Shown here: positions 9,097-17,561 of the stretch, in pieces
Layout of the letters: every line of letters begins with the position of its first letter
Numbering within the stretch: position 1 is the first letter of the stretch
From: Gordonibacter faecis
GTDB lineage: Bacteria > Actinomycetota > Coriobacteriia > Coriobacteriales > Eggerthellaceae
Reading direction: 5' to 3'
DNA length: 64,000 nucleotides
NCBI RefSeq assembly: GCF_030077735.1
Contig: NZ_JASJEU010000025.1
Location: 1-64,000 of the forward strand
The notes under the pieces: generated by a model
Seen by the model: only the letters and a program-made list of their open reading frames with translations
What the model was told of the DNA's origin: nothing
The model's database searches: none
Position numbers and translations under genes: made by a program

Positions 9097-9719
9097 GATT
9101 GCATCCCCCTTTTCTCTTGTGCCCTTACGTTTTCTCTATGGTTAGTCGGGTGGAATGAACCGCTGCCTGTGTCTCTGACCGCTCCCGACGAATTTCTCCT
9201 GTGAGTGTTGCTTGCTGTGTGGCAATGCGGTGAGCGTTTTTCTGCACGCTCTTGTGTGTTGGTGCGTACAAGTTCAGGCACCACAAACAGCACGAGCACC
9301 AGGGCAAGCACCACCGCTACACCCACCCAACGCCCCGCCTCGCTGGTAAGAAAGGCTGAAACAGAGCCCAGCTTGGGCAGAGAAAACACCACTTTACCCA
9401 GCACGTTTTCGGCGGCCACCGGTGCTCCATCCACACTGTCGTTAGCGTCGCCTTTTGTGATAAAGCTGCTGCCACCGGAGCGCACTTCAGCCACGCGATG
9501 GGTGATGGTTTGTAAGGCTGAATCAGATACGAAAGCGATAGTGTCGCCCACCTGGATGGTCTGAGGGTCGCTGTGTGCGACATACACCAAGTCGCCCCTC
9601 ATGTAGGCTGGCTCCATGGAACCGGAGAGCACCGCAAAGGGGGTAAAGCCCGCCACGCGCACGCCCACAAGGGCGATTGCAAGGGCTACCAGGCACGCAA
9701 TCACAACCGTGGACACCAC
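9066..9719 (-). CDS. SipW-like (ER-type) signal peptidase I, 5' end uncertain
   Basis: Membrane protease expected to process the three LAYF/LAYL proteins and the LSFL protein downstream. It shows the catalytic Ser in VLSGSMEP, the ITHRV histidine of the SipW/ER class (His instead of Lys), GDLVYV, a KGDAN box, and two membrane segments. The C-terminus is a long basic tail. The GTG at 9719 given as start has no ribosome site, and the frame remains open upstream through PLHTLWN, which fits family N-termini. In that frame no ATG/GTG/TTG occurs before a stop at 9879-9881. The ATG at 9879 and a GTG at 9960 lie in another frame, separated from the gene by a run of ten G (9854-9863). Nine G would join them. 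The gene may be switched off, mis-sequenced, or start unusually. Confidence 0.8.
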   Translation of the reverse strand: MVSTVVIACLVALAIALVGVRVAGFTPFAVLSGSMEPAYMRGDLVYVAHSDPQTIQVGDTIAFVSDSALQTITHRVAEVRSGGSSFITKGDANDSVDGAPVAAENVLGKVVFSLPKLGSVSAFLTSEAGRWVGVAVVLALVLVLFVVPELVRTNTQERAEKRSPHCHTASNTHRRNSSGAVRDTGSGSFHPTNHRENVRAQEKRGMQSCRPQQEKRP

Positions 9720-9853
9720 ATTCCACAGTGTGTGTAAGGGGTTTGTCTGCTGGGTTTTAGGTTGAAAGGGAGGTGTTTGAGCAGGCTGTAAGCCTTGTGA
9801 GGATGGTGCTACGAACGCGCTATGATGCGTGCACAGGAAGGCGCATAAAAGTG

Positions 9854-9863
9854 CCCCCCCCCC
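9854..9863 (-). repeat. Poly-G tract (10) near the 5' end of the signal peptidase gene
   Basis: Ten consecutive C on the plus strand, read as G10 by the gene. It sits six codons after ATG 9879. With ten G that frame ends at TAG 9820-9822 after 19 residues. With nine G the frame runs without a stop into the signal peptidase (HTLWNVVSTVV and on). Tracts of this size slip readily, so it could be an on/off switch. A base-calling error is the main alternative. Confidence 0.7.
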
Positions 9864-9879
9864 TGCTAGTTTTTCGCAT

Positions 9880-10351
9880 TATCGAAAGAGCAGCGGCGCA
9901 GCTCTGTTCAGGCATGCGTAAGGCATTGGAACCGATAGCCGCAAGTATTTGATGCCACACAGTTCCGCCTCCTCAAGCATTTCGAGTACTGCAGCAGATA
10001 TCGTATCTTACTAACGATCTCGTGGGGAATATAAGCATACTTTAAAGAAGAATGTAATTAAGTTCAACTTATATTTTGGTTTATGAATAACATTTCTTGG
10101 CAACAACGTTCTACGTTCAACGTTCTGCGAGAGATGAAATACGAAACGCGTGCGGAGGAACACGCAGTGCTGTGCCCTGCGCGCATTCCCTGCTGAAACA
10201 AGTGTGAATATATCTTCTTTCTTTTTCGAAATTCTATCCTAAATAGGTTCCATTCCTAATAAGAATAGTATATGATTCTACTATCAAATACGCCGGAGAT
10301 AAGAGGCTCGGGCGTTTGTGAACCGGAGGTTCACGGGGAGGAGGAAGTATC
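9880..10351. other. AT-rich divergent intergenic region
   Basis: Separates the surface operon from the rubrerythrin gene. On the minus strand a short open frame (about 9998-9882, MLEEAELCGIKYLRL and on) is preceded by nothing convincing and may be a gene remnant. GAGGAGG followed by GTG at 9960 could be a translation start for the frame leading into the poly-G tract. On the plus strand, near 10227-10275, ATTCCTAATAAGAAT and AATAGTATATGATTCTACTAT are AT-rich and partly palindromic, where a promoter and operator of the rubrerythrin gene would lie. I cannot assign a regulator. Confidence 0.35.
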
Positions 10352-11134
10352 ATGTCGACACAGGTATCCAGGAGAAACTTCGTCAAGGGTGCCGCACTCG
10401 GCGCCGCCACGCTGACCACGGCAGGGCTGCTTGCCGCATGTGCACCGCAGCAGGAAGCACCCAAGGAGCCAGCCGCTGAGGATGCGGGCGCGAAGGGCGC
10501 CGACCAAGCCGCTCCCGCCGCCGACGTGCTGTCGCCCACCAAGGCACGTATGAACGAGCCGGTCAGCAGCTTGGACATCATGCCGGAGAGCACCACCAAG
10601 GTGGGCACCACGTACGAAAACCTTCTGTCCGCACTGGCGGGCGAGACTGGCGCTACCACCAAGTATGAGGCGTTTTCGAAGGTGGCAGAGCGTGAGGGCT
10701 TTAGCCAGATCGCGCGCCTGTTTGCCTGCACGGCTGACGCCGAAAAAATCCACATTGAACTGGAGTACAACCTGGCCCGCAAGATGGACCCCAGCACCGA
10801 GAAGCCCGAGCCGCCGCAGGTGAGCGAATACACCTCCGACATCAACCTTATTATGGGTGCGAACGGCGAGATTTACGAGACCTCCGACATGTATCCCTCG
10901 TTCATCAAGGTGGCCCAAGACGAGGGCAACCAGGAAGCCGTCCAGGTGTTCACGCGGGCGAAGCTGGCCGAATCCGTGCACGCCGAGCGCTACCTCGATG
11001 CGTACAACACCATTGATGAGCCGAGCGACGACAAGTACTACCTCTGCCCCATCTGCGGCTACATTCACAAGGGCGAGAACTTCACCGCCTGCCCCATCTG
11101 CCTGGCACCGAAGAGCTCGTTTACGGCGTACTAG
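10352..11134 (+). CDS. Rubrerythrin-type protein exported by Tat, probable lipoprotein
   Basis: Non-haem iron peroxidase-like protein. The N-terminus has a twin-arginine motif (SRRNFVKG), a hydrophobic stretch and a lipobox (LLAAC, Cys about 30), so it is probably exported folded and lipid-anchored. A low-complexity Ala/Glu/Pro linker precedes a ferritin-like four-helix domain with diiron ligands (GETGATTKYEAF, AEKIHIE, AESVHAERY). The C-terminus is a rubredoxin-like FeS4 domain (CPICGYIHKG ... CPICLAPKSSF). Rubrerythrins are normally cytosolic; an exported one suggests peroxide handling at the cell surface. The start has GGGGAGGAGG upstream. A strong terminator follows, so it is monocistronic. 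Confidence 0.93.
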   Translation: MSTQVSRRNFVKGAALGAATLTTAGLLAACAPQQEAPKEPAAEDAGAKGADQAAPAADVLSPTKARMNEPVSSLDIMPESTTKVGTTYENLLSALAGETGATTKYEAFSKVAEREGFSQIARLFACTADAEKIHIELEYNLARKMDPSTEKPEPPQVSEYTSDINLIMGANGEIYETSDMYPSFIKVAQDEGNQEAVQVFTRAKLAESVHAERYLDAYNTIDEPSDDKYYLCPICGYIHKGENFTACPICLAPKSSFTAY

Positions 11135-11173
11135 GTTCTATTCTTTCGTTCGCTTATTTGCACCACGACGCTC

Positions 11174-11209
11174 AGGGGGGAGGCACGCGCCTCCCCCCTT
11201 TGTTGTTTT
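11174..11209 (+). terminator. Intrinsic terminator of the rubrerythrin gene
   Basis: Perfect 11-bp stem (AGGGGGGAGGC with GCCTCCCCCCT, loop ACGC) followed by TTGTTGTTTT. Confidence 0.85.
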
Positions 11210-11232
11210 CGCAGGGTGTTGCCGGGCGCTTG

Positions 11233-11416
11233 GCAGCGTGGAAAATCGCTGACGGCGGAGGTTTTCGGACGCTGCGGCAGCCCGCTTCGGCTACCATGGA
11301 GCGACGACGGGCTGTAACTGCCAGATTGCCGAAGGGCAAGGGCTCTGCCCTTGCCGTCAACTACGTTTGACCTGGAAGTTTACCAATGTAGGGCAAGGGT
11401 AGAACCCTTGCCCTAC
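11233..11416. repeat. Array of four hairpins between rubrerythrin and engB
   Basis: Four successive inverted repeats: GCAGCGTGGAAAATC with GGTTTTCGGACGCTGC (11233-11275), CAGCCCG with CGGGCTG (11278-11315), GGCAAGGGC with GCCCTTGCC (11335-11355), and GTAGGGCAAGGG with CCCTTGCCCTAC (11388-11416). The last two share GGGCAAGGG. Short frames across it look non-coding. The first has the GCAGCGT / ACGCTGC edge also seen in the large palindromic elements. Confidence 0.6.
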
Positions 11417-11476
11417 GGTCAACCTACAAAGGGAACTTTGTTACAACCCTCACAATACTAAGGAAGGACCTATCGC

Positions 11477-12058
11477 ATGAACTTCAATAACGTGCGCTTT
11501 GAACGCTCGTTTGGCACGTCGGCCCAGCTGCCGCCCTCCACGGCGCCCGAAGTGGCGTTTGCAGGGCGCTCGAACGTGGGCAAGTCGTCGCTCTTGAATA
11601 AGCTTTTCAACCGTAAAGGCCTGGCGAAGGTGTCGCAGACGCCCGGCAAAACGGCCACCATCAACTTCTTCGACGGCGACGGCGTGCGCTTCGTCGATTT
11701 GCCGGGATACGGCTACGCCAAGGTGTCGAAGTCCGAAAAGGAGCGCTGGAGCGAACTCATCGAGGGCTACTTCAACCAGGATCGCGCCTTTGCCCTGGTA
11801 GTATCCCTGATCGACATCCGCCATGCCGCGTCGGACTTGGACGTAAACATGGTGAACTTCCTGCGCGAGGCCGACCTACCCTTTGTGGTGGTGCTCACCA
11901 AGGCTGACAAGCTTTCGCGCCAGCAGCAGAACAAGCAGAAGGCAGCCCTTAAACGCCAACTGGAACTGGGCGCAGACACCCCGTTGGTAGTCACCTCATC
12001 AGCCAAGGGCGACGGCATGGATGAACTGCGCAGCATCATCAAAGAGGCCGTGGCGTAA
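11477..12058 (+). CDS. engB: Ribosome biogenesis GTP-binding protein EngB (YsxC/YihA)
   Basis: Small GTPase needed for late assembly of the large ribosomal subunit. All G motifs are visible: G1 GRSNVGKSS (about 29-37), G3 DLPGYG, G4 TKAD and G5 SAKG, plus the family start MNFNNVRFERSF and PEVAFAGRSN. At 193 aa it has normal length. ATG 11477 is preceded by AAGGAAGGACC. It is alone on the plus strand, convergent with the ABC exporter gene whose stop lies 20 bases beyond. Confidence 0.97.
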   Translation: MNFNNVRFERSFGTSAQLPPSTAPEVAFAGRSNVGKSSLLNKLFNRKGLAKVSQTPGKTATINFFDGDGVRFVDLPGYGYAKVSKSEKERWSELIEGYFNQDRAFALVVSLIDIRHAASDLDVNMVNFLREADLPFVVVLTKADKLSRQQQNKQKAALKRQLELGADTPLVVTSSAKGDGMDELRSIIKEAVA

Positions 12059-12078
12059 AACACCACGGCCTCGCACCC

Positions 12079-15000
12079 CTACGACACGCGGCCGTACTCC
12101 ACGGAAAACGTGCGGTCGGCGATAGCAGCAGCGGACGCGCGATGGCTCACGAGTACCACCGTCTTGTCGGCGCGATTGTTCGCCAGCGCACGCAGCACCG
12201 CCGCCTCGTTCAAGCTGTCGAGGTTACTGGTGGGCTCATCGAGCAACACAAACGGTGCGTCGTGCAGAAACACCCGAGCCAGGCCGATGCGCTGGCGCTC
12301 ACCTCCCGACAGCAAATCACCCAACTCGCCCACCGGCGTATCAAGACCCTGCGGCAGACGCTCCACCAAACTCGTAAGTGATGCCTTCGCGCAGGCCTCC
12401 GTTAATTGAGCGTCGGTGGCATTCGGGCGCGCAAGCATGATATTGTCGCGAATAGTGCCCTCGAACAGATGCGTTTCCTGGGCCATGAAGCCCTGATGTT
12501 CGCGCAGACTCTCCGTATTCACGTCTCGCACGTCGCGGCCCGACATTTTCACCACCCCTCGCTCGGTATCCCAGTAGCGCATGAGCAACTTCAGTAAGGT
12601 TGATTTACCCGCGCCGCTGCGACCCGCTACGCGCACAACTTCTCCCGGCTGAATGTCAACGTTCACCTGTTCAAGCACGCGCACGCCGCCGTAGGAGAAG
12701 TCCACCTCCTGCGCGGTTGCTCCTTCAAACTGAGCAAGGTCTTCGCCGTCGGTCACTTCATCGGTCTGTGGACGTTCGTCCAACAGATCGAGCACGCGCT
12801 CACCTGAGGCCAGGGTCTGCTGCAGCGTAGAGCCCAGGTTCGCCACGGCGATGACCGGGCCAAATGACGACATGAGCGCCGAAGTAGCCACCACAGCAGC
12901 ACCCGCGTCAAGAGTGCCCTGCCCCACCAGCGCCGCGGACACCACCAGCATAACCACATCACACGCCATCACCACCGTGCCGGTCAGCGCCATAAAGAAC
13001 GCCGTGCGGCCCTTGAGGCGCCGCTCTACGGCGACCAGCTGCCCCATGCGCTCATCCAGTTCGCGCACACGGTCGGCGGCACGGCCGTACTGCAAAGTCT
13101 CAGCCAAGCCGCGCAGGCTATCCAGCACAAACGCATTCATGTCGCCAATGCGGTCGCGCACGGCGCGTCCCAAATCTCCGCTGGCCTTCGAGGCTACAAG
13201 GGGCACCACCACGCCTACCAGCACGTATGAGGCCAACGCCAACGCCCCCAGTACAGGCGACTGAAAGCCGATGAACACCGTCATACCCACCGACACTACA
13301 AGCGCGATGACTGCTGGCGAGAGGGTATGCGCGTAAAACACTTCAAGAAGCTCCACGTCAGAGGTAACCAACGACACGAGATCGCCCTTGTCACGGCCCT
13401 CCAACTTCGCAGGCGCCAACCGGCGCAGCGCCGCAAACACGCGGTCACGCACGAGCGCCAGCACCCGAAAGGCCAGGTAGTGGTTGCACAGCTGTTCGCC
13501 ATAGCGCAACGGGCCGCGCGCGAACCCGCACAGGCCAATGCCCGCCACAACCACGGCGTACGGCACGGCTGAGCCAAGTCCCGCTACGTCAAGCAGGGCA
13601 AGGGCACCAAGCACCGTGAGGAAAATGGCCGCCGCGAAACCCGCAACACCCAGCAGCACGGCAAGTGCCATCACCGGCAGAAGCGGACGTGTAAGTCCCA
13701 CAAGGCGCACCATGACCGACAGGTGAGAGCGACGCGGGGCGGCGCTCGGGGAGACACGCGGGCCGGCACTTGGGGTAGCGCTCGCCGGCGTATCCGACTC
13801 ACCCGAATCCGCCGCGCGGATATGCGGCGCGCGAGCATCTTCAGACGAGACAACCACGGTGGTGTTTGCAGCCGCGGACGATTCATCGGCGGTTACGTGC
13901 GCAAAAGCCTCCAGTTCGACCTGCTGAGCCCACAGGCACGCATAGGGACCACCCGCAACAACCAGTTCGTCATGGGCACCGCTTTCAGCCACGCGACCCT
14001 CTTCCAACACGTAAATACGGTCGGCCTCGCGCAGAGCGGACAGGCGATGCGAAATCATGATGACCGTTTTGGTGTGCGCCAGTTCGTGCGCCAGGTTGAT
14101 GAGCGCATTCTCACTTTCGGCATCGATATTCGACGTGGCTTCATCCAGCACGTACACGGGCGCATCGTGCAGAAGGGCGCGCGCCATGGCAAGGCGCTGA
14201 CGCTGGCCGCCTGACAGATTCCGCCCCGCCTCGGTGACGGGCGCCTCCAGGCCGCCAGCCTCGCGCACAAACGCATCCAGCCGGCAGCGGGAAAGCGCAT
14301 CCCATAGTTCGTCATCCGTGGCTGTGGGTTTCGCCAACAGCAGGTTCGAACGCACGGTGCCCTTAAAGAGGTAGCTGTCAAACGACACCACCGTCACCGT
14401 TTCGCGCAGCGACGCGTGCGAGACCTCGCGCAGATCGATACCGCCCACGCGCACCGTACCCTCAAAGGCAGCGTTTGTTCCCGCAATGATGCCCGCCAGG
14501 GTGGATTTACCCGAGCCACTTTCGCCCGTCACACCCACAAAACTGCCGGCCGGAGCTTCGAAATCAACCTCATCGAGCACCTTCCGCTCACCGTCAAACG
14601 AGTAGCTCACCTGGCGGCACACGATGTCGGCACGGGAGGGGTCGACGCAGCGCGTCCCGTCGGAGTCCTCCGGCGTATCAAGAATGGCGAACATCTTGTC
14701 GGCTGCCGCCATGCCGCTCATGGCCGTGTGAAAGTAGGAGCCCAGGGTGCGCAAAGGCAGGAAAAACTCGGCCGAGAGAAACACGATGGCGAAAGCCGCG
14801 CCCAGCGCCACGGCACCTTCCGCATACTGCCCAAGCGTTACCACAATGCCCACCGCCGCGCCGCCGAAGGCACAGATATCCATCACGGTGATGGAGTTAA
14901 GCTGCATGCGCAATAGGCGCATGGTAGCCCGGCGGAAGCCCTCGGCCTGTTCGTTCATGCGCTCGTGAGCGTGCTCGTCGGCCCGGTATACCTTGAGGGT

Positions 15001-15618
15001 GGAAAGTCCCTGGATGTCTTCAAGAAAGAGGCTCCCTAAATCGGTGTAGGACCCCCAATAGCGCTGCATGGTGCGCTTCGCGATCTTCTGAACAGCCATG
15101 ATGGAAGCGGGGATGAGAGGAACGCAGGCGAGCAGTGCCGCAGCTGGCGGCAGCGACAGCGGCGCAATGCACACGAACAGCGTCAGGGGAGCCAAGAGTG
15201 CGTAGAAGAGTTGCGGCAGGTAAGAGCCGAAGTAGCTCTCCAACTGCTCGGCTCCCTCCACGCTGATCTGCACCGCCTCGGCCGTTGCCACCCGCTCGCG
15301 ATACGACGGCCCCAGGCGCACCAGCTTGTCGTACACCTGCCGGCGCACGGCGCGTTTTGCGGCTTCGCTTGCCGCCAGACCCATGCGCTGCGCGAGCGCC
15401 TGACACGCCATGCGCACCGCAGTGGCGAGCACGGCTGCGCCCGCCAGCTGTGCTATCGCGCTCGCATTGGCCGCACCCATAACGAGATCCTGAACGAACG
15501 AACCAATAAGCAGGAAAAGCAGTATGTGAGCCAGAAGGCCAACCCACTGAAGCGCGACATCGGCCGCAATGAACTTGGCCGCAGACGGCACAAGGGCAAA
15601 CAATCGCTTGTCGAACAT
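12079..15618 (-). CDS. cydDC: Fused CydD-CydC-type ABC exporter
   Basis: A single 1179-residue chain holding two complete ABC exporter halves (membrane domain plus ATPase each), in CydD then CydC order. By family it would export thiols such as cysteine or glutathione to the outer face, helping assembly of cytochrome bd; the substrate is an inference. NBD1 shows GESGSGKST, LSGGQRQRLAMARALL and VYVLDEATS; NBD2 shows GRSGAGKST, LSGGERQRIGLARVFL and FVLLDEPTS. About six membrane segments precede each. I chose ATG 15618 (MFDKRLFALVP) because GGGGAAGGGGC lies 11 bases before it. An Ala/Ser/Pro linker (about 590-640) joins the halves. It follows the DUF454 gene with 7 bases between. Confidence 0.9.
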   Translation of the reverse strand: MFDKRLFALVPSAAKFIAADVALQWVGLLAHILLFLLIGSFVQDLVMGAANASAIAQLAGAAVLATAVRMACQALAQRMGLAASEAAKRAVRRQVYDKLVRLGPSYRERVATAEAVQISVEGAEQLESYFGSYLPQLFYALLAPLTLFVCIAPLSLPPAAALLACVPLIPASIMAVQKIAKRTMQRYWGSYTDLGSLFLEDIQGLSTLKVYRADEHAHERMNEQAEGFRRATMRLLRMQLNSITVMDICAFGGAAVGIVVTLGQYAEGAVALGAAFAIVFLSAEFFLPLRTLGSYFHTAMSGMAAADKMFAILDTPEDSDGTRCVDPSRADIVCRQVSYSFDGERKVLDEVDFEAPAGSFVGVTGESGSGKSTLAGIIAGTNAAFEGTVRVGGIDLREVSHASLRETVTVVSFDSYLFKGTVRSNLLLAKPTATDDELWDALSRCRLDAFVREAGGLEAPVTEAGRNLSGGQRQRLAMARALLHDAPVYVLDEATSNIDAESENALINLAHELAHTKTVIMISHRLSALREADRIYVLEEGRVAESGAHDELVVAGGPYACLWAQQVELEAFAHVTADESSAAANTTVVVSSEDARAPHIRAADSGESDTPASATPSAGPRVSPSAAPRRSHLSVMVRLVGLTRPLLPVMALAVLLGVAGFAAAIFLTVLGALALLDVAGLGSAVPYAVVVAGIGLCGFARGPLRYGEQLCNHYLAFRVLALVRDRVFAALRRLAPAKLEGRDKGDLVSLVTSDVELLEVFYAHTLSPAVIALVVSVGMTVFIGFQSPVLGALALASYVLVGVVVPLVASKASGDLGRAVRDRIGDMNAFVLDSLRGLAETLQYGRAADRVRELDERMGQLVAVERRLKGRTAFFMALTGTVVMACDVVMLVVSAALVGQGTLDAGAAVVATSALMSSFGPVIAVANLGSTLQQTLASGERVLDLLDERPQTDEVTDGEDLAQFEGATAQEVDFSYGGVRVLEQVNVDIQPGEVVRVAGRSGAGKSTLLKLLMRYWDTERGVVKMSGRDVRDVNTESLREHQGFMAQETHLFEGTIRDNIMLARPNATDAQLTEACAKASLTSLVERLPQGLDTPVGELGDLLSGGERQRIGLARVFLHDAPFVLLDEPTSNLDSLNEAAVLRALANNRADKTVVLVSHRASAAAIADRTFSVEYGRVS

Positions 15619-15625
15619 GGCGCGC

Positions 15626-16129
15626 TTACGCCCCTTCCCCATCGGTGACCAGCGGCGTGCCAGCGCGGCGTGCGGACTCGGGCATCCCTTGCGTCGTGCT
15701 ACGAACCTCGGCCGCCGCTTCCGGCTGGACGGTTTTCACCACGAAACCGAAGTACACGAGATGCGCAACCCACACGAGTGCCACCACCACGCGGCCTACC
15801 GGCACGGATCCCATGAGCGCAAACGACACCGCCAGCACGGCGGTGATGGGCACCAGCAGGGAAAGCTTTGCGCGCACCGTCATGGCTCGCTTGGACATAT
15901 AGCCTTCAAGCACGGTGCGGTACAGTCGCGTGCCGCGGAACCACGCGCGTGCGCGCTCGGAACTACGCGCGAAGCAAAAGGCTGCTACCAGGAGAAACGG
16001 CGTGGTTGGCACAATGGGCAGCATGGCACCAAGCGCCCCCAATCCAAACGTGGCAAACCCGCCCACAGCCCACAACGCGCGTGCCACCCGGTTGCCGTCA
16101 CGTGGTGCTTCCGCTTCGATTTCCTTCAT
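15626..16129 (-). CDS. DUF454 (YbaN-like) inner membrane protein
   Basis: Membrane protein of unknown role. The family core LWAVGGFATFGLGALGAMLPIVPTTPFLL (residues about 19-47, cited by position because of length) and the following AAFCFARSSERARAWF match YbaN/DUF454. Two further membrane segments follow after RAKLS. The 167 aa length includes a hydrophilic C-tail. It is first in a two-gene unit with the CydDC-like exporter, with a promoter just upstream (16189-16217), which suggests a link to envelope redox or respiration, though this is inference. Confidence 0.85.
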   Translation of the reverse strand: MKEIEAEAPRDGNRVARALWAVGGFATFGLGALGAMLPIVPTTPFLLVAAFCFARSSERARAWFRGTRLYRTVLEGYMSKRAMTVRAKLSLLVPITAVLAVSFALMGSVPVGRVVVALVWVAHLVYFGFVVKTVQPEAAAEVRSTTQGMPESARRAGTPLVTDGEGA

Positions 16130-16188
16130 CCGTTTTCTCCTGTCCGCGTGGCTTTGAGCAATAGTTTCCTATGGCTAACTTATAGCGC

Positions 16189-16217
16189 ACTATAGCGAAC
16201 TTTTGGGAAAAAGTAAA
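16189..16217 (-). promoter_or_regulatory. Promoter of the DUF454-cydDC unit
   Basis: Minus strand: TTTACT (16212-16217) and TATAGT (16189-16194) with a 17-base spacer. The start would be about 50 bases before the DUF454 ATG. Confidence 0.6.
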
Positions 16218-16265
16218 CCGCGGGTAATTTTTTTGGAAGCAGGGCTTGAGGGTGAAGCGCCCGTC

Positions 16266-17417
16266 TTACGGGCGGACGATGATCATGCCGCCTTGGACGG
16301 GGCCGATGACGACGCCGACGCCGTAGGTGGCTGCGTGGATCATCTGGTTGTTGCCGTAGTAGATGCCGCAGTGGCCCTCGTTCACGCAGATGTCGCCAGG
16401 CTGTGGGTCGCTCACCTGCGGGTAACCCATGAACGTATAGGTGCTTCCCAAACGCGAGAAGCTGCCGGTCACGGCGTAGCTCACCAGGCCGGAGCAGTCG
16501 AAGGAGCTCGGGCCGCAGGAGCCATAATCGTAATCGAGACCCAAGCAACCAAGCGCGCGGTCAACAATGGCGTTGCCAGTTACCGCGTTATACGAGGGGC
16601 CGGGCGCAGGCGTGTATACGTCTTCGCCGCCGCCCGAGGTGTAACCTTCGTCGCCGCTTGTCGCGTTGCCGTTGCCGTTGTCACTCGTGTTGCCCGTGTT
16701 GGTGTTGTTGTTGGCGCCCGCCTGCTTGATCGAGTTGGCCACGACGTCCTTCGCCACGGCCGCTTGGGCTGCCACCTGGGCCGCACGCTCCTGCTCAAGC
16801 AGGGCGGCTGCCTCGGCGCTCAGGCTGGAATAGGTTGCCTGCATGGAAGCCACCGTTGTCTCGGCTTCCTCGCGAATGCGTTTTGCCTCGGCCGCCTTCT
16901 CGGTGGCGATGCGCTGCTGCTCGTCGAGCACGGCTTTCTGTTCCTCCACCTCGGCGCGCAGTTCCTTCGTCTGGCGCACGAGGTCGGCGTCGCTTTCGTT
17001 GAGGGAGTTCAGCAGATCCCAGCTGGTGGCGAACGCCTGGAACGTCGTCGCGCCAAACAGCAGGTCAAGCATGGTGGAGTTGCCGGTGCGATACATGCTG
17101 CGCGCTCGTATGCTCAAGCGCTCCTGCAAGTCGGTGATCTGGTCGGTGGCTTCAGCGATACGCGCCTCAGCATCGTCGCAGGCCTGCTCGGCCGCCTGCT
17201 GGTCTTGCTCGGCCGTGAACTCGTCGGCCGAAGCGCGGTCGAGTTTTTCCTGCAACGCGTTGAGGGAAGCGAGCGCCGCCTGGGCTTCCGCCTGCTTGCT
17301 GGCAGAGGCAGGGTCGGCAAACGCGAGCGAAGGAGCCATCAGAGTTGCGGCGAGTACCGCCGCCAAAAGACCTACCAGCGCGCTCTTGGCGCGCCCGAGC
17401 TGTGCGCTGTGCTGCAT
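16266..17417 (-). CDS. NlpC/P60 peptidoglycan endopeptidase with coiled coil
   Basis: Secreted cell-wall hydrolase, probably cutting peptide stems during division or growth. A signal peptide (LVGLLAAVLAATLMAPSLAFA/DP) is followed by a long Ala/Glu/Gln-rich coiled coil (about 30-230), a Gly/Asn/Thr linker with a run of NNNTNTGNTSDNGNGN, and a C-terminal NlpC/P60 domain with catalytic Cys in SSFDCSGLVSYAV, His in GHCGIYYGNN and a second His in MIHAAT. The layout resembles the RipA/PcsB group. I chose ATG 17417 (MQHSAQL) because GGAAGG lies 7 bases upstream; an ATG 13 codons earlier lacks one. Confidence 0.92.
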   Translation of the reverse strand: MQHSAQLGRAKSALVGLLAAVLAATLMAPSLAFADPASASKQAEAQAALASLNALQEKLDRASADEFTAEQDQQAAEQACDDAEARIAEATDQITDLQERLSIRARSMYRTGNSTMLDLLFGATTFQAFATSWDLLNSLNESDADLVRQTKELRAEVEEQKAVLDEQQRIATEKAAEAKRIREEAETTVASMQATYSSLSAEAAALLEQERAAQVAAQAAVAKDVVANSIKQAGANNNTNTGNTSDNGNGNATSGDEGYTSGGGEDVYTPAPGPSYNAVTGNAIVDRALGCLGLDYDYGSCGPSSFDCSGLVSYAVTGSFSRLGSTYTFMGYPQVSDPQPGDICVNEGHCGIYYGNNQMIHAATYGVGVVIGPVQGGMIIVRP

Positions 17418-17561
17418 ACGGTGACCTTCCACTGACACTCGTTGGTTCGTGCCCATTTGATCAACAGTGTAGCAGAAGGCGGCACGCGGGACACCCCTTC
17501 ACGGCTGGTTGACTACACGAACAGCACAGAATGTCCAGGTAACGGGGCAGAAACGCCCACC

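Noticed and set aside
11158..11370. 70-aa frame downstream of rubrerythrin
   Set aside because: It runs through the terminator and the hairpin array; not plausible as a gene.
16203..17435. 410-aa plus-strand open frame opposite the NlpC/P60 gene
   Set aside because: Shadow frame; the minus strand has signal peptide, coiled coil and catalytic motifs.
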